DNA from: JANQQN01 sp964519665
GTDB lineage: Bacteria > Myxococcota > Kuafuiibacteriia > Kuafuiibacteriales > Kuafuiibacteriaceae
Direction: 5' to 3'
NCBI GenBank assembly: GCA_964519665.1
Contig: CAZFIV010000002.1
Coordinates: forward strand, 124,001 to 188,000
DNA length: 64,000 nucleotides
The translations under genes and the position numbers were made by a program. The notes under the pieces were generated by a model. That model saw nothing but the letters and a program-made list of their open reading frames with translations, searched no databases and was not told the DNA's origin. Positions within the stretch are counted from its first letter, which is position 1. The number at the start of each line of letters is the position of its first letter. Positions 1 through 8,845 of the stretch are shown here, one piece after another.

Positions 1-897
1 TGGCAACGTTCCGATATGGGCACGATCGGGGCCAGTATAGTCGAAGTCCAGGGCCAGCTGATCTTGGGGTCCGACTCGGATGTCGTCGCGCTCGCGCGGT
101 CGACCGGCGAGACCAAGTGGAAGCTCGGGGTCAATGGTCGGATCGGCGGGCAGATCACCGTGTACAACAATATTGCGATCCTGCCCGTCCGGCCGAACGC
201 GTTCGTCGCCGTCGACGTCGAAACGGGGGAGCAGAAGTGGAGAGTGCAGCGACAAACCCCGTCCGGCATTACCGTCCGGGGGCAGGCGCCCGCCACCGTC
301 GACGCCCGCCGGGGGTCGGTTTACCTCGGCTTCTCGGACGGGGCGCTCATGGCGGTCTCCGTGTTCGACGGCGCGAACCAGTGGTTGGTGCAGCTGGGCA
401 AGCGAGGGGAATTCTTCGCGGATATCGACGCGGCCCCGCTGCTGGTCGAGAACGGCAGGGCGCTGATCGTCGCTTCGTACAACGGCGGGTTCGCTCGCAT
501 CAATCCGGACACCGGTGAGGTCCTCTTGAAGAACGAGGCGCTGGTTCGGCTGAACGGTTTGGTCGACACCGACGGCGGCATCGTCGTGGGGTCGTACGGC
601 GATGGCCAGGTGTTAGGGATTTACGCGGCCAACGGAAAGGTCCGGTGGCGGTATCGGCTCGAGCGCGGGGCGCCGACCCCTCCCGTCTTCCTCGGCAATG
701 GGCTGGTCATGACGGGATGCGACGAAGGCCCCATCAGCATTCTGAAAGCCTCGACAGGGCGGCCCGTTCAAGTCATCCAGCTCGCCTCCGGCGTGTCCCA
801 GCCGCCCATCCATCGGGGACCCTTCCTTGCGGCGATGGCCAATACCGGTCTGCTGTTGATGTTCCGGAGGGGATCGCTCGGCGATCAGTCTTTTTGA
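1..897 (+). CDS. BamB-like PQQ beta-propeller protein, 5' truncated
   Basis: The reading frame is open from the first base, so the N-terminus, including any signal peptide, lies outside the window; about 298 residues remain. The sequence repeats the PQQ-blade pattern: a D/S-x-x-T-G-E/K-x-x-W element (STGETKW, ETGEQKW, ANGKVRW) followed by a hydrophobic strand and then GxxxGxxxAL/AI-type strands. This is the arrangement seen in BamB, the periplasmic lipoprotein of the outer-membrane beta-barrel assembly machine, and in related PQQ-like propellers. At least six blades are visible. No partner Bam gene is in view, so a BamB role is inferred from fold only; a generic PQQ-repeat protein is the alternative. 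It is followed by a 188-nt gap before the sigma factor gene on the same strand. Confidence 0.75.
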   Translation, partial: WQRSDMGTIGASIVEVQGQLILGSDSDVVALARSTGETKWKLGVNGRIGGQITVYNNIAILPVRPNAFVAVDVETGEQKWRVQRQTPSGITVRGQAPATVDARRGSVYLGFSDGALMAVSVFDGANQWLVQLGKRGEFFADIDAAPLLVENGRALIVASYNGGFARINPDTGEVLLKNEALVRLNGLVDTDGGIVVGSYGDGQVLGIYAANGKVRWRYRLERGAPTPPVFLGNGLVMTGCDEGPISILKASTGRPVQVIQLASGVSQPPIHRGPFLAAMANTGLLLMFRRGSLGDQSF

Positions 898-1025
898 GCG
901 CTGTGACATTCGTGTCGCGGTTCGGCGCACCTGGGCTCCCTCGTCGGATGGGGCGGAGGCTTGTTTCCAGCGTTAACCTTTGGATTTTCGCGGTTTTCCG
1001 GGATACGCGGGTCGGGTGAGGCAAC

Positions 1026-1041
1026 TGGCACATCGCTTGTA
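1026..1041 (+). promoter_or_regulatory. Candidate sigma-54 (-24/-12) promoter
   Basis: The sequence TGGCACATCGCTTGTA matches the sigma-54 consensus TGGCAC-N5-TTGCW except that the -12 GC reads GT. The GG-N10-G spacing is exact. It lies 44 nt upstream of the GTG of the sigma-factor gene, in the only upstream gap. An NtrC-type activator is encoded elsewhere in the window (26328-27686), but no link is shown. The -12 mismatch keeps this tentative. Confidence 0.4.
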
Positions 1042-1085
1042 AAACGCTGTTTCGAGTCCCGAACGGGACGGAACGGTGAGCGCAG

Positions 1086-1883
1086 GTGGACCCATTTCAA
1101 CAGAACTCTGAATTCCTAGATGCCTTTCGGGCGGGGAATCCCCAGGCGCTCGCGGACGTCTATCGGGCATTCGAACGACCGCTTCGGAACTTCATCCTGC
1201 GAGGGTTTTCTTTCAAGAGCGAGGGTCGGCAGCTGTTCTTCGGAGGCGTCGCGGACGCCCACGACCTCGAGGATATCCTGCAAGAGACGTTTCGGAGAGC
1301 GTTCGGGGCTCGAGCCCGTGAAGCCTACGACGGGGTTAGGCCGTACAAGAACTACCTGTTCACCATTGCCCGCAACGCCGTGATCACCGACCTCGCCACC
1401 CGCCGCCGCCAGATCCCGGTAGGCGAAGCGCTGATGCGGGACGCCCCGAGTGACGATCTCAGCGCGCTCGAGAGCTGGGTCATGACCCAGCGGGCCTCAT
1501 TGTACGAGGACCAGGAACTCAGCTGCCACGAGCGGGTCGAGAATCTCGAGATCTACGGGTTGCTCATGAGCTTCATGGAGTGCCTCCCCGAGGACGAGCA
1601 ACGGTTCTTCGAGTTGCGCTTCCTCGGCCAGTGCTCGCAAGAAAACACGGCCCGCCGTATGGGGTGGAACCGAGCGCGAGTCCGGAAGCTCGAGGCTCGG
1701 TTGAGAGGCGCGTTTCTCTGTCACGCGGCGGGCAGCGGCTACCTGGAGAGCCGCAGCGAGGCCCGCAAGGTTAGGCGGATCCAAAACCCCGACCAGCATC
1801 AGCGAACCGTCGCGCGTTCCCGAGCGATTTGGCGGCAGCGTAGGGTCGAGCAGAATAACGAGTTCCTGGTCGAGGCCGCCTGA
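1086..1883 (+). CDS. Sigma-70 family RNA polymerase sigma factor (ECF-like)
   Basis: This 265-residue protein has a region-2-like N-terminal half: LEDILQETFRRAF is the helix that contacts core polymerase, followed by a YLFTIARNAVITDLATRRR segment typical of -10 recognition. Its C-terminal half resembles region 4 (LPEDEQRFFELRFLGQCSQ, then the helix-turn-helix AARRM-like ENTARRMGWNRARVRKLE). That is the two-domain plan of extracytoplasmic-function and related alternative sigma factors. It is longer than a typical ECF (about 180-200 residues) because of a roughly 60-residue linker and a basic C-terminal tail of about 45 residues. The start is GTG, the first plausible start after an in-frame stop region, with a weak purine-rich leader. 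No anti-sigma factor gene is adjacent, so its control is unclear; a possible sigma-54 promoter precedes it. Confidence 0.85.
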   Translation: MDPFQQNSEFLDAFRAGNPQALADVYRAFERPLRNFILRGFSFKSEGRQLFFGGVADAHDLEDILQETFRRAFGARAREAYDGVRPYKNYLFTIARNAVITDLATRRRQIPVGEALMRDAPSDDLSALESWVMTQRASLYEDQELSCHERVENLEIYGLLMSFMECLPEDEQRFFELRFLGQCSQENTARRMGWNRARVRKLEARLRGAFLCHAAGSGYLESRSEARKVRRIQNPDQHQRTVARSRAIWRQRRVEQNNEFLVEAA

Positions 1884-1924
1884 GAGCGCTTCAAATTCGG
1901 GCCCGATTCAGCCAGCATTTCGTC

Positions 1925-4411
1925 ATGCGGACCCGGTATGGCTTGCCGTTCTTACTGCCCCGTCTGTCGTTCCATTGGCGGTGCCTGTCATCGGTCTGCA
2001 GCGCCGCCCTCGCCGTGAGCGGGCTGTCGGCGTGCACGTCGGCGGACGCCGACATCACTTTGAAGTTTGCGTCGTCAGAGGCGCGCGCGCGGACCCAGTC
2101 GGTTGCTTTCACTGCCTTCGAGCCGATCATCGGTCAGCCGGATACCTTCGATCAGATTCCGCGCTTCGTATCGTGCGACGAGGTCGGCGTGTTTCCACCT
2201 CAGCGCATCGTCGACCCCGATTTTATTTCGCAGGAACCGGACAATCTCGCCGGAGTCGTGGCGGAGCGAACGACGCAGACATTTCCGCTCGACGGCGACT
2301 GGCTCGTCGATTTGGATTCGAACGGTTTCAACGAGGTTCTCAATCCGTGGGGCGCGGTCATGGTGTTCGTTGAAGCCCGCGGCGACGCTCGGGCGCCAGA
2401 ATCGCGCGGCGGGGGGCAGACCCCAGCTACGCTTCTGTCGGGTTGCTTCTGCCTTCGCACTCGAGACGGGTCGCACCCGAACGCCGCCCTCGATCAGCAG
2501 GTCAAGCGGGATTGTCAACCCATCGAGGGCTCGGGCGCGGTCACCGAGCAAGAGGTGGCGCTTACCCCGGTCGCCTCCGAAGCGTTTCGCCTCGAGCTCT
2601 GCGACGGGACGGCTCAGCTGACCGCGCCAAAGAACGAGACGTTGTCCCCGGGGCCCGAGGTCTGCTTGTCCGTCAATCAATGCGGGGCGTTTTCGGCGCC
2701 CGGAACGTGTTTCGACTGCGAGCAGCCGTGCTCCGAGCTCAGGCAACGCGGCAACGTTCCCGTCCAGTTCGACGTGTACCGGGGCAACGAGCGGAGCCCC
2801 GACGAAACTGAAATCGTGCTCACGGAGTTCGATTCGCGGGGTGCGGCCCAAGCGCGCATCGATGTCGGCGACTGTTCGCAGCCCATCCGGGTCGAAGCCC
2901 ACATCGTCGGACGAACCGGTGAACGCGCCACCTTCGATATCGACTGCGTCGACAGCATCGGTGGATTCGAGTGCCCGCGCGAGATTGCTTTGGCCGACCT
3001 TCGGCAGCCTCGAGCCATCGCCCGTCTGCCGGGTGACCCTGAGGCGTGCGAGGGCGGCGACCCCGACGCGTGTGACAAATTGGCGGTCCTGTCCGACGAT
3101 GGGGGCGATGAGGCCCGACTCGATATCATCGACGTTCAGACCGGTAACCCGATCACTTCGTTCATCTATGCCAACGAGAAGGGGCACGACGTTTTGGGCT
3201 ACCTCTACGAGCTGGAGGCTCCGGGACGCACGGCCGGTCGTCCGACCCTCGCCGTCGCGACGGCACGAAGCGCGGACCGGGCGTTGCGGGTTCGGGTGTA
3301 TGAGTGGGATTTCGCCAACCGGCGACTGGTGCCCCACGATGGCGACACCGGAATCCTCGATGCCCCCTGCCAGGAGTGGCTGTGCGGATCGCTGCAGAGT
3401 TGCACGCAGCTATCCCAATGTCAGGATGGCGAGGTCTGCTTTAACGACGTGTGTCAAGATATCGGCGAGGTCGAGGGCCAGTGTCAGCTTCCCGCACCGG
3501 TGTACTGCGAATGCGAACAGATCATCGAGTTTCAGACGCGCGTGAACTTGATCGCGCGCGACCTCGATCAGGACGGCTACGCCGACTTGGCGATCGGCAA
3601 CAACGCCGACGTCAACGTCCATTTCTTCCTCTCGGGTCAGCGGTTGACCGGTACCCTGTACGCCGATAACTGCACCTGCGGCAAATTCAACGTGACGGCC
3701 AACGCGTTCGCCCTCATGAACATCGGAGGACCGGTGCCCGACCCGCAAGAAACCGACCTCGTCCTGGGGAACGTCGGTCTATTCGTAAAGTCAGCCAGCC
3801 GGCAGCCGCTGGGGTTGCCAGTCACGTTGCAGTGCGGTCAGCCCAGCCCGATCAGTCAAGACAGCGCGGCCGTGCGCGACATCCAGGCCGCCACGCTCCG
3901 TTGTCCGCTGGAAGACTTCACCTGCATTCAGTACGACGACCTGGTCACCGTGTCCGCCCAAGCGGTGGCCGGGGGCGACCCGACCGACGAAGGCACGGTA
4001 CGGGTGCTCACGGGTAGCGACCAAGACCTCACGGCCAGCACCCGGATCCCGTCCGGCTTGAGCCGAACGCTGGTGCCGCGAACCTTGCGCACTCCGCCGC
4101 AAGACCCTCAGCGCGCTCAGGTCGCCGACTACAATGCCGATCGCAACCTAGACATCGCGGTCCTCTACCGGGGCAGCCAGGACGTGCACGTTTGGCTCGG
4201 AGGGAGCAACGGGGGGTTCGGCGAAGTGACCAACGGCGTCATTCTCAATGAGTGCGCGGGCGGATTCGGCGGTGACTGCTCACCGTTGTCGGATCTTGTG
4301 GCCCTCGATAGCGACGGCGATCGGAAAAGCGAGCTTGCGGTGGTGTGTTCGCCTTCGCAGCGGGCTCGGCTTCGGGTCTTCTCACCGTTGCCGCCGTCGC
4401 CTCCGCTATGA
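1925..4411 (+). CDS. Cys-rich lipoprotein with FG-GAP/VCBS-type repeats
   Basis: This 828-residue exported protein begins with a signal peptide ending in a lipobox (LSAC, Cys at residue 37), so it is probably a lipid-anchored envelope protein. The middle is rich in cysteine, including a cluster reading CFDCEQPC and pairs around residues 480-540, which suggests disulphides in the periplasm or at the surface. The C-terminal 300 residues contain repeated Asp-rich strands of FG-GAP/VCBS type (DLDQDGYADLAIG, DYNADRNLDIAVL, DSDGDRKSELAVV), a propeller fold that often binds calcium. Its 3' end overlaps the converging MutT gene by 6 nt. It starts 41 nt after the sigma factor and could be co-transcribed with it. 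Function is unknown; related lipoproteins are common in myxobacterial-type genomes. Confidence 0.8.
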   Translation: MRTRYGLPFLLPRLSFHWRCLSSVCSAALAVSGLSACTSADADITLKFASSEARARTQSVAFTAFEPIIGQPDTFDQIPRFVSCDEVGVFPPQRIVDPDFISQEPDNLAGVVAERTTQTFPLDGDWLVDLDSNGFNEVLNPWGAVMVFVEARGDARAPESRGGGQTPATLLSGCFCLRTRDGSHPNAALDQQVKRDCQPIEGSGAVTEQEVALTPVASEAFRLELCDGTAQLTAPKNETLSPGPEVCLSVNQCGAFSAPGTCFDCEQPCSELRQRGNVPVQFDVYRGNERSPDETEIVLTEFDSRGAAQARIDVGDCSQPIRVEAHIVGRTGERATFDIDCVDSIGGFECPREIALADLRQPRAIARLPGDPEACEGGDPDACDKLAVLSDDGGDEARLDIIDVQTGNPITSFIYANEKGHDVLGYLYELEAPGRTAGRPTLAVATARSADRALRVRVYEWDFANRRLVPHDGDTGILDAPCQEWLCGSLQSCTQLSQCQDGEVCFNDVCQDIGEVEGQCQLPAPVYCECEQIIEFQTRVNLIARDLDQDGYADLAIGNNADVNVHFFLSGQRLTGTLYADNCTCGKFNVTANAFALMNIGGPVPDPQETDLVLGNVGLFVKSASRQPLGLPVTLQCGQPSPISQDSAAVRDIQAATLRCPLEDFTCIQYDDLVTVSAQAVAGGDPTDEGTVRVLTGSDQDLTASTRIPSGLSRTLVPRTLRTPPQDPQRAQVADYNADRNLDIAVLYRGSQDVHVWLGGSNGGFGEVTNGVILNECAGGFGGDCSPLSDLVALDSDGDRKSELAVVCSPSQRARLRVFSPLPPSPPL

Positions 4412-4837
4412 CCGGTTGCGCAGGCGCTCGGCGACGACCGGCCAGATCGGAACGTCCGCCGCCGCCCAGTCGAGCCGAGCGAGCGCGTCGGGTCCGCACC
4501 ACTTGAAGTCGTCGTGATCTCGCAGAGTGAGGGTGCCGTCGAGCCAGCGACACACAAAGACGTCGAGATAAATCTCGCGATCCCCGTCGAGTGGCGTCCG
4601 ACCGCGGGCGAGCCACTCGCCAACCGCGATGTCGAGGTCGAGCTCTTCCTTGATTTCACGCTGGAGGGCGGCCACCGCGGTCTCTCCGGGCTCGAGCTTT
4701 CCACCGGGAAACTCCCACTTTCCGGCGAGTCGGTCCTGCGGTCCGCGGCGCGTGGCCAGGCACGTCCCCTGGTGCAGAATCGCGGCCCCGACGACCCACA
4801 AGCCGCGGTTCCGATCGACCGGCTCGAAGCGCTCCAT
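4406..4837 (-). CDS. mutT: MutT-like Nudix hydrolase
   Basis: The 143-residue protein carries a complete Nudix box, G-x5-E-x7-R-E-U-x-E-E-L (GKLEPGE...REIKEEL), preceded by LAGKWEFPGG. This is the MutT form associated with sanitising 8-oxo-dGTP or related nucleotides. The length fits MutT (about 130 residues). The ATG at 4837 was chosen because the open frame extends far upstream only as an antisense-like extension overlapping the GT39 gene. It is the last gene of a probable minus-strand operon M15 peptidase, GT39, MutT, with 113 nt separating it from the GT39 stop. Substrate specificity cannot be read from sequence alone; another Nudix activity is possible. Confidence 0.85.
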   Translation of the reverse strand: MERFEPVDRNRGLWVVGAAILHQGTCLATRRGPQDRLAGKWEFPGGKLEPGETAVAALQREIKEELDLDIAVGEWLARGRTPLDGDREIYLDVFVCRWLDGTLTLRDHDDFKWCGPDALARLDWAAADVPIWPVVAERLRNRS

Positions 4838-4950
4838 CACGTCCGAGCAACCACGGGCGTCAACCGATCGCAACGCACGCCTTAGACTCTCGGTATGAGT
4901 GACGCGCGGATTCGCTACGGCAGACCAGTGGGGCCAAAGAGGTCGCGCTC

Positions 4951-6702
4951 CTAGCGAAGGCGGTCTGAACTGGGCGCTTGAAGGAGTCGAAGGCCAATGT
5001 GTTCCGCCCGCGCCCGGGTGACGACGAGAATGCGCGGGTCGCCGTCCCACGTGGGATAGCGCCAGAAGTGGACCTCCCAGGGCCCAAACCAGGCTTCCGT
5101 CAAGTTCCAAACATTGGCGGGCCAATCGCCGCGGGCCCGGAAGCCTTCGTCGGTTTCCAGGACGAGCAAGTCGGCCTGCATCGCGACCGATGCCGTCGAC
5201 ACCGTGAGCCGTTCGCCCAGGGCCTCGACCCGCTGGCGCACTCCAGGGGAAACGAACACCGTGCCGGCCGGCTGGCGATGAATGTACGAGATCGCCGTGC
5301 GGGTGAAACGAGCGCGGTCTTTGCGGTGAGCGACGGTGTCGGCGGCCCACAGCACGAACCATAGATTGGCGGTCAGCGCGATGCCCACGGCGACCATCGC
5401 CGCCCGGCGCGCCCGCCAGACCCATACCGCGGCGGGCCCCCTTGGGCTCGGGTGGCCCAGTTGGCTCTTCGGGCGCTCGGCGGTCGGCCAGAGGGCCTCG
5501 ACCCCGAACCCGAACGCGACCGCCAAAGGGGGTACGACGACCAGCAAGTTGCGAACGATCATGGTTCGCTGAATCGAGAAGTACGCCACGAACAACAGAG
5601 GGAACAGGAGCAGCGCGGCGCCCATCCAGGGTTGACGCCGGAGCATGCGGATAGCGCCGAACGCGGTGATAGCGCTGAGCCCGGCGCCGACGACCGGCCA
5701 TCGGGACCACAGCGAACCGCCCAGGTAGAGGAGCATGCGACTCAGATGGTCGGGGCCGGGCGAAACGGTATATGCCCCGAAGCCCCCACCGTACGTCTTC
5801 ATCTGGACGCGGATATGGGTCAAAAAGAGCTCGGCGTCGAACAGGGTGCCGGGCGTGGTCATCAGGTAGATGGTCCCGAACATCACCACCGGCCAGGCCA
5901 GGCTCCATCCCAACAAGGCGAATCGATAGGAGGGGCGTGAATTCACTTCGCGCGAGGCCCCGCTGGCCAGACGAAGCCGCGCAGCCCGGATGGCCATGAT
6001 CAGTACCGACAGGATCAACAGGCCCGCGGTGTACTTGGTGCCCGTCGCTAGCCCGGCGCCGATCGTGGCCCCCACTCGCCACCGGGCGGCCGCGTCAACG
6101 TCGGTCGCTCGCGCGTCGGCCGCTAGGCACCAAGTAGTCAGGGCGGACGCGGCCAGCAGGGGCCCGTCCGGAGCTATCCAGCGAGCATGGTAGGATACCT
6201 CGTACGAGCCGACCACGAGCAGAGTTCCGGCCACCGCGGCCACCGACGACCGAAGGCCGGTCGGTCGAAGGGCGACCCGCAACGCCGCAAATACCCAGAC
6301 GACGGTGGTCGCGGTCACCGTCAGAAACAGCGCTCGGGTCCGAAGCTTGAACGCGAACGTATCGAGGTGCGGGCGGAGGCTCTGGAAGACCGCCGGGCCT
6401 TGCTTGCCCTCCCACCATGCGGCCAGGAGCTCGGGTAGACCGGCGGCGTAGCTGAGGTAGTAGCTGACGGACGGGTAGTTGTAGGCCCCCGGGAGCAGGT
6501 GGCCCTGGCTGGCGAAGCGCTTGAGCGGCAGAAAGAACCACGGCTCGTCCCAGTGGTGCCCGAAGTCGAGCCCGTGAAAGCCGGCAAACCAGAAGAGGGT
6601 CACCATCGGCAAGACCGGCCACCACCGCGCGCCGCGACCCAGTCGCCCGAAGAAGGAGCGTCGGGCCGGCCCGGAGACCGTCGTCGCTGAGCCAGGGGAC
6701 AA
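4951..6702 (-). CDS. GT39/ArnT-like membrane glycosyltransferase
   Basis: The 583-residue protein has about ten or more hydrophobic segments and an N-terminal loop HHWDEPWF (D52, E53) directly after the first membrane segment. This acidic pair is the mark of GT-C glycosyltransferases of the PMT/ArnT (GT39) family, which move a sugar from a polyprenyl-phosphate donor on the outer face of the inner membrane. The C-terminal 150 residues are a soluble, probably periplasmic domain. Its start lies 12 nt after the stop of the M15 peptidase gene, so the two are probably co-transcribed. The acceptor (lipid A, protein or other glycan) is not evident. A plain dolichyl-phosphate-mannose-type membrane protein is the alternative description. 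Confidence 0.75.
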   Translation of the reverse strand: MSPGSATTVSGPARRSFFGRLGRGARWWPVLPMVTLFWFAGFHGLDFGHHWDEPWFFLPLKRFASQGHLLPGAYNYPSVSYYLSYAAGLPELLAAWWEGKQGPAVFQSLRPHLDTFAFKLRTRALFLTVTATTVVWVFAALRVALRPTGLRSSVAAVAGTLLVVGSYEVSYHARWIAPDGPLLAASALTTWCLAADARATDVDAAARWRVGATIGAGLATGTKYTAGLLILSVLIMAIRAARLRLASGASREVNSRPSYRFALLGWSLAWPVVMFGTIYLMTTPGTLFDAELFLTHIRVQMKTYGGGFGAYTVSPGPDHLSRMLLYLGGSLWSRWPVVGAGLSAITAFGAIRMLRRQPWMGAALLLFPLLFVAYFSIQRTMIVRNLLVVVPPLAVAFGFGVEALWPTAERPKSQLGHPSPRGPAAVWVWRARRAAMVAVGIALTANLWFVLWAADTVAHRKDRARFTRTAISYIHRQPAGTVFVSPGVRQRVEALGERLTVSTASVAMQADLLVLETDEGFRARGDWPANVWNLTEAWFGPWEVHFWRYPTWDGDPRILVVTRARAEHIGLRLLQAPSSDRLR

Positions 6703-6714
6703 AGGGGCGGAAAC

Positions 6715-7275
6715 TCAATCGCTTTCGCGAAGGCCGGGCACGTAGACGAAATGCCCTTTCTTTTTCGACATGACGTAGCTGAGGACCTGATTGCGATTCT
6801 CGCCGCGACCGGGAGCCTTGACCGAAACGTGAACCCAGCCCGAGTTCACGCCTTTGTCGGGGTTGTAACACTCCAGGATCAGCTGGTCGAAAGCCAGGTT
6901 GTCCTTCACCCACTCGGCGAGCATGCGGTTGGGCCGGCCCACGATCTCGAGGTCGACCGCCTCTCCCTTGGTGTGCTGGCTCGTGCTTACCCAGGTGGGC
7001 GGCTTCCGCTTGAGGGCGCGCTCCAGCTCTTGGCTTCGGAAAACGCTGTTAGGCGAGTACCCGCCGAACGCGTCGCGGACCGGCTGCATGACCGTACGGC
7101 ACAGGTACACCGCCGCCCGGAGGGCATCCACATCGGGGAACGAGTTGTCGATCCCTTGGCGGTCGGCGATACCGGACTTGGTCAGCTCCCATAGCCGGAA
7201 GTTTTGAGTCACCTGGGCGTTGGGCGGAGCGTCAGCGGGGAACTCGCGCCAGGGCACGCGGGTCAGATCCGTCAT
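6715..7275 (-). CDS. M15-type peptidase (D-Ala-D-Ala carboxypeptidase-like)
   Basis: The 186-residue protein has the zinc-ligand pattern of the peptidase M15 family: SQHTKGEAVDLE (His101, Asp108) and, about 45 residues later, GWVHVS with the third ligand. These enzymes trim cell-wall peptides, either as D,D-carboxypeptidases or as phage-endolysin-like L-Ala-D-Glu peptidases. No signal peptide is visible, so the protein either stays in the cytoplasm, leaves by another route, or derives from a phage-type endolysin. It heads a likely operon with the GT39 gene 12 nt downstream. The ATG follows AGGT immediately, and an A/T-rich island with a run of seven T (7322-7328) lies upstream. Confidence 0.75.
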   Translation of the reverse strand: MTDLTRVPWREFPADAPPNAQVTQNFRLWELTKSGIADRQGIDNSFPDVDALRAAVYLCRTVMQPVRDAFGGYSPNSVFRSQELERALKRKPPTWVSTSQHTKGEAVDLEIVGRPNRMLAEWVKDNLAFDQLILECYNPDKGVNSGWVHVSVKAPGRGENRNQVLSYVMSKKKGHFVYVPGLRESD

Positions 7276-7419
7276 ACCTGGGCCGTACCACGACCCCGAC
7301 TTTGATGCTCATCCCCCGCCCTTTTTTTGCGCTAATATTGGACCGCGCCGCCGGGTGAAGAACGCACCGCGCACCCCGGCGGGCGGCGCCAGCCGCCGGG
7401 AATCGTGATACGGTGCGGT

Positions 7420-7857
7420 ATGTATCGAGCATCGAGATGGTGGGCCACGGTCCTCGTGGTCTTTGGATGTGGGGTAGGGGCGGGGTGCACCTCGCCCAAG
7501 GCGCCGCCCGGCACCGTATCGGAGGCGACCCAAGCCGCCGAAGCCTGGCTCAAGCTCGTCGATGACGGCGCCTACGACGAGTCGTGGACTCAAGCGGCGT
7601 CGCTGTTTCGCGAAGCGATGCCTCAAGCGCAGTGGCGCAGCAGGATGAGCTCGCTCCGGGCGCCTCTCGGCGCGCTCAAGTCACGCGAGGTCAAGTCGGC
7701 CAGCTACACGAGACAGCTCGGCGGGGCCCCTGACGGCGAGTACGTCGTCATCCAGTTCAGCGCCACCTTCGCCAACAAGGCCTCGGCTGTCGAAACGGTC
7801 ACCCCTATGAAGGATAAAGACGGTACTTGGCGCGTTTCGGGCTACTACATTCGCTGA
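7420..7857 (+). CDS. DUF4019-like lipoprotein
   Basis: The 145-residue protein starts with a hydrophobic signal sequence ending VGAGC, a plausible though non-ideal lipobox. The rest matches the DUF4019 pattern: AAEAWLKLVDDGAYDESW near the start and a C-terminal GTWRVSGYYIR strand, an NTF2/cystatin-like small alpha-beta fold of unknown function. ATG 7420 was preferred to an in-frame GTG at 7405 because it leaves a normal signal peptide. A TACGGT hexamer ends 5 nt before the ATG and no Shine-Dalgarno sequence is visible. The gene is divergent from the M15 peptidase and is followed 78 nt later by the acyl-CoA-dehydrogenase-like gene. Confidence 0.75.
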   Translation: MYRASRWWATVLVVFGCGVGAGCTSPKAPPGTVSEATQAAEAWLKLVDDGAYDESWTQAASLFREAMPQAQWRSRMSSLRAPLGALKSREVKSASYTRQLGGAPDGEYVVIQFSATFANKASAVETVTPMKDKDGTWRVSGYYIR

Positions 7858-7935
7858 CCGACGCGAAAGTCGAATTGCGAGCGATCTCGCTGCGACCAGG
7901 ATGGGTACCAACTCTTCCGAGGAGACGCGCTGACG

Positions 7936-8790
7936 ATGGATTGGTCTGTGCTCCTGACCAAACAGGCCCCGACTTCGTGGCCGAACGCCGAGTCGTTCGT
8001 TGCCGCGGCTAGCCCGGGCCCCCCCGCCGATCGGGCCGTTGCGGGCGGTGTGATGGCCGACCGGCTCGCGTACGCTTTCCTGGCCGGTTACCACGCGGCA
8101 TGCGATGCGGTCATGGGACCGAGCCCGTGGCCCGCGATGTGCGTGACGGAAGAGGGGCCGCCCCATCCACGGAATATCGCTTGTCGGTATGCGGACGGCG
8201 CGCTGCACGGGGTCAAGAACTTCGTCACCGGAGGCCCGACCGCCAAGACCTTGCATGTGCTGGCGGTTGCCGGCGAGACGAAGGGGCAGCGAGAGCTGGT
8301 CGTGGGTACAGTCACCCTTCCCACCGAAGGTGCAGCCATCGAAGCGCTTGCGCCTCCGCCGTTCGTGCCGGAGCTCCAACACGGGCGGGTTCGGTTCTCG
8401 GGCGCCAAAGTGGACTCGGTGGTCGAAGACGGCTGGGGCGCCCGGATCAAGCCGTTTCGAACGGTCGAAGACCTTCACGTCACGATGGCCATCGCGGCCT
8501 ACCTGGCGCGGACTCTACACCGCCACGGAGGTTCGGCGCAGGACGTCGAGGCCGTCGCCGGATTGGTGTTCGCGCTTCACGCGCTCGCGGCCGCGCCCGC
8601 CGATTCGCCGGTCGTTCACCGGGCCCTGGCCGGGGTCGACGCGCTCCTGAGGCCGATCGTCGAGCGCACCGAGTTGCCGGGAGAAGAGGGCGAGCGGTGG
8701 GCCCGCGATCGTCGGCTGCTGCGGGTCGCCCAGTCGGCTCGCGAGGCGCGGGCGGCAGCGGCCAGGACCGCCACCGGCGCGGTCGGCTGA
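7936..8790 (+). CDS. Short acyl-CoA dehydrogenase-like protein
   Basis: The 284-residue protein resembles the acyl-CoA dehydrogenase superfamily: a VTEEGP-like segment before the strand ALHGVKNFVTGGPTAKTLHV, which corresponds to the beta-barrel domain that packs on FAD, then a helical C-terminal region. Typical family members are about 380 residues. Here both the N-terminal helical domain and the C-terminal four-helix domain look shortened, and no obvious catalytic glutamate can be placed. A GAGGAG element precedes the ATG. RidA follows 55 nt downstream on the same strand. It may be a divergent flavoprotein or a non-catalytic relative; assignment is to fold family only. Confidence 0.6.
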   Translation: MDWSVLLTKQAPTSWPNAESFVAAASPGPPADRAVAGGVMADRLAYAFLAGYHAACDAVMGPSPWPAMCVTEEGPPHPRNIACRYADGALHGVKNFVTGGPTAKTLHVLAVAGETKGQRELVVGTVTLPTEGAAIEALAPPPFVPELQHGRVRFSGAKVDSVVEDGWGARIKPFRTVEDLHVTMAIAAYLARTLHRHGGSAQDVEAVAGLVFALHALAAAPADSPVVHRALAGVDALLRPIVERTELPGEEGERWARDRRLLRVAQSAREARAAAARTATGAVG

Positions 8791-8845
8791 CGGCGCGGAG
8801 CGTCGACGCTTGCATTCGGTGGCCGTCCCGTCGAGCCTCGAGCCC

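Noticed and set aside
2075..3337. Large antisense open frame inside the FG-GAP lipoprotein gene
   Set aside because: Its composition is typical of antisense frames in GC-rich genes and no domain is recognisable.
4838..6082. Long open frame extending MutT upstream
   Set aside because: It is a frame shadow of the GT39 gene; the Nudix domain starts at 4837.
7322..7328. Run of seven T as an intrinsic terminator
   Set aside because: No GC stem precedes it, and it lies between two divergent genes, where a terminator is not expected.
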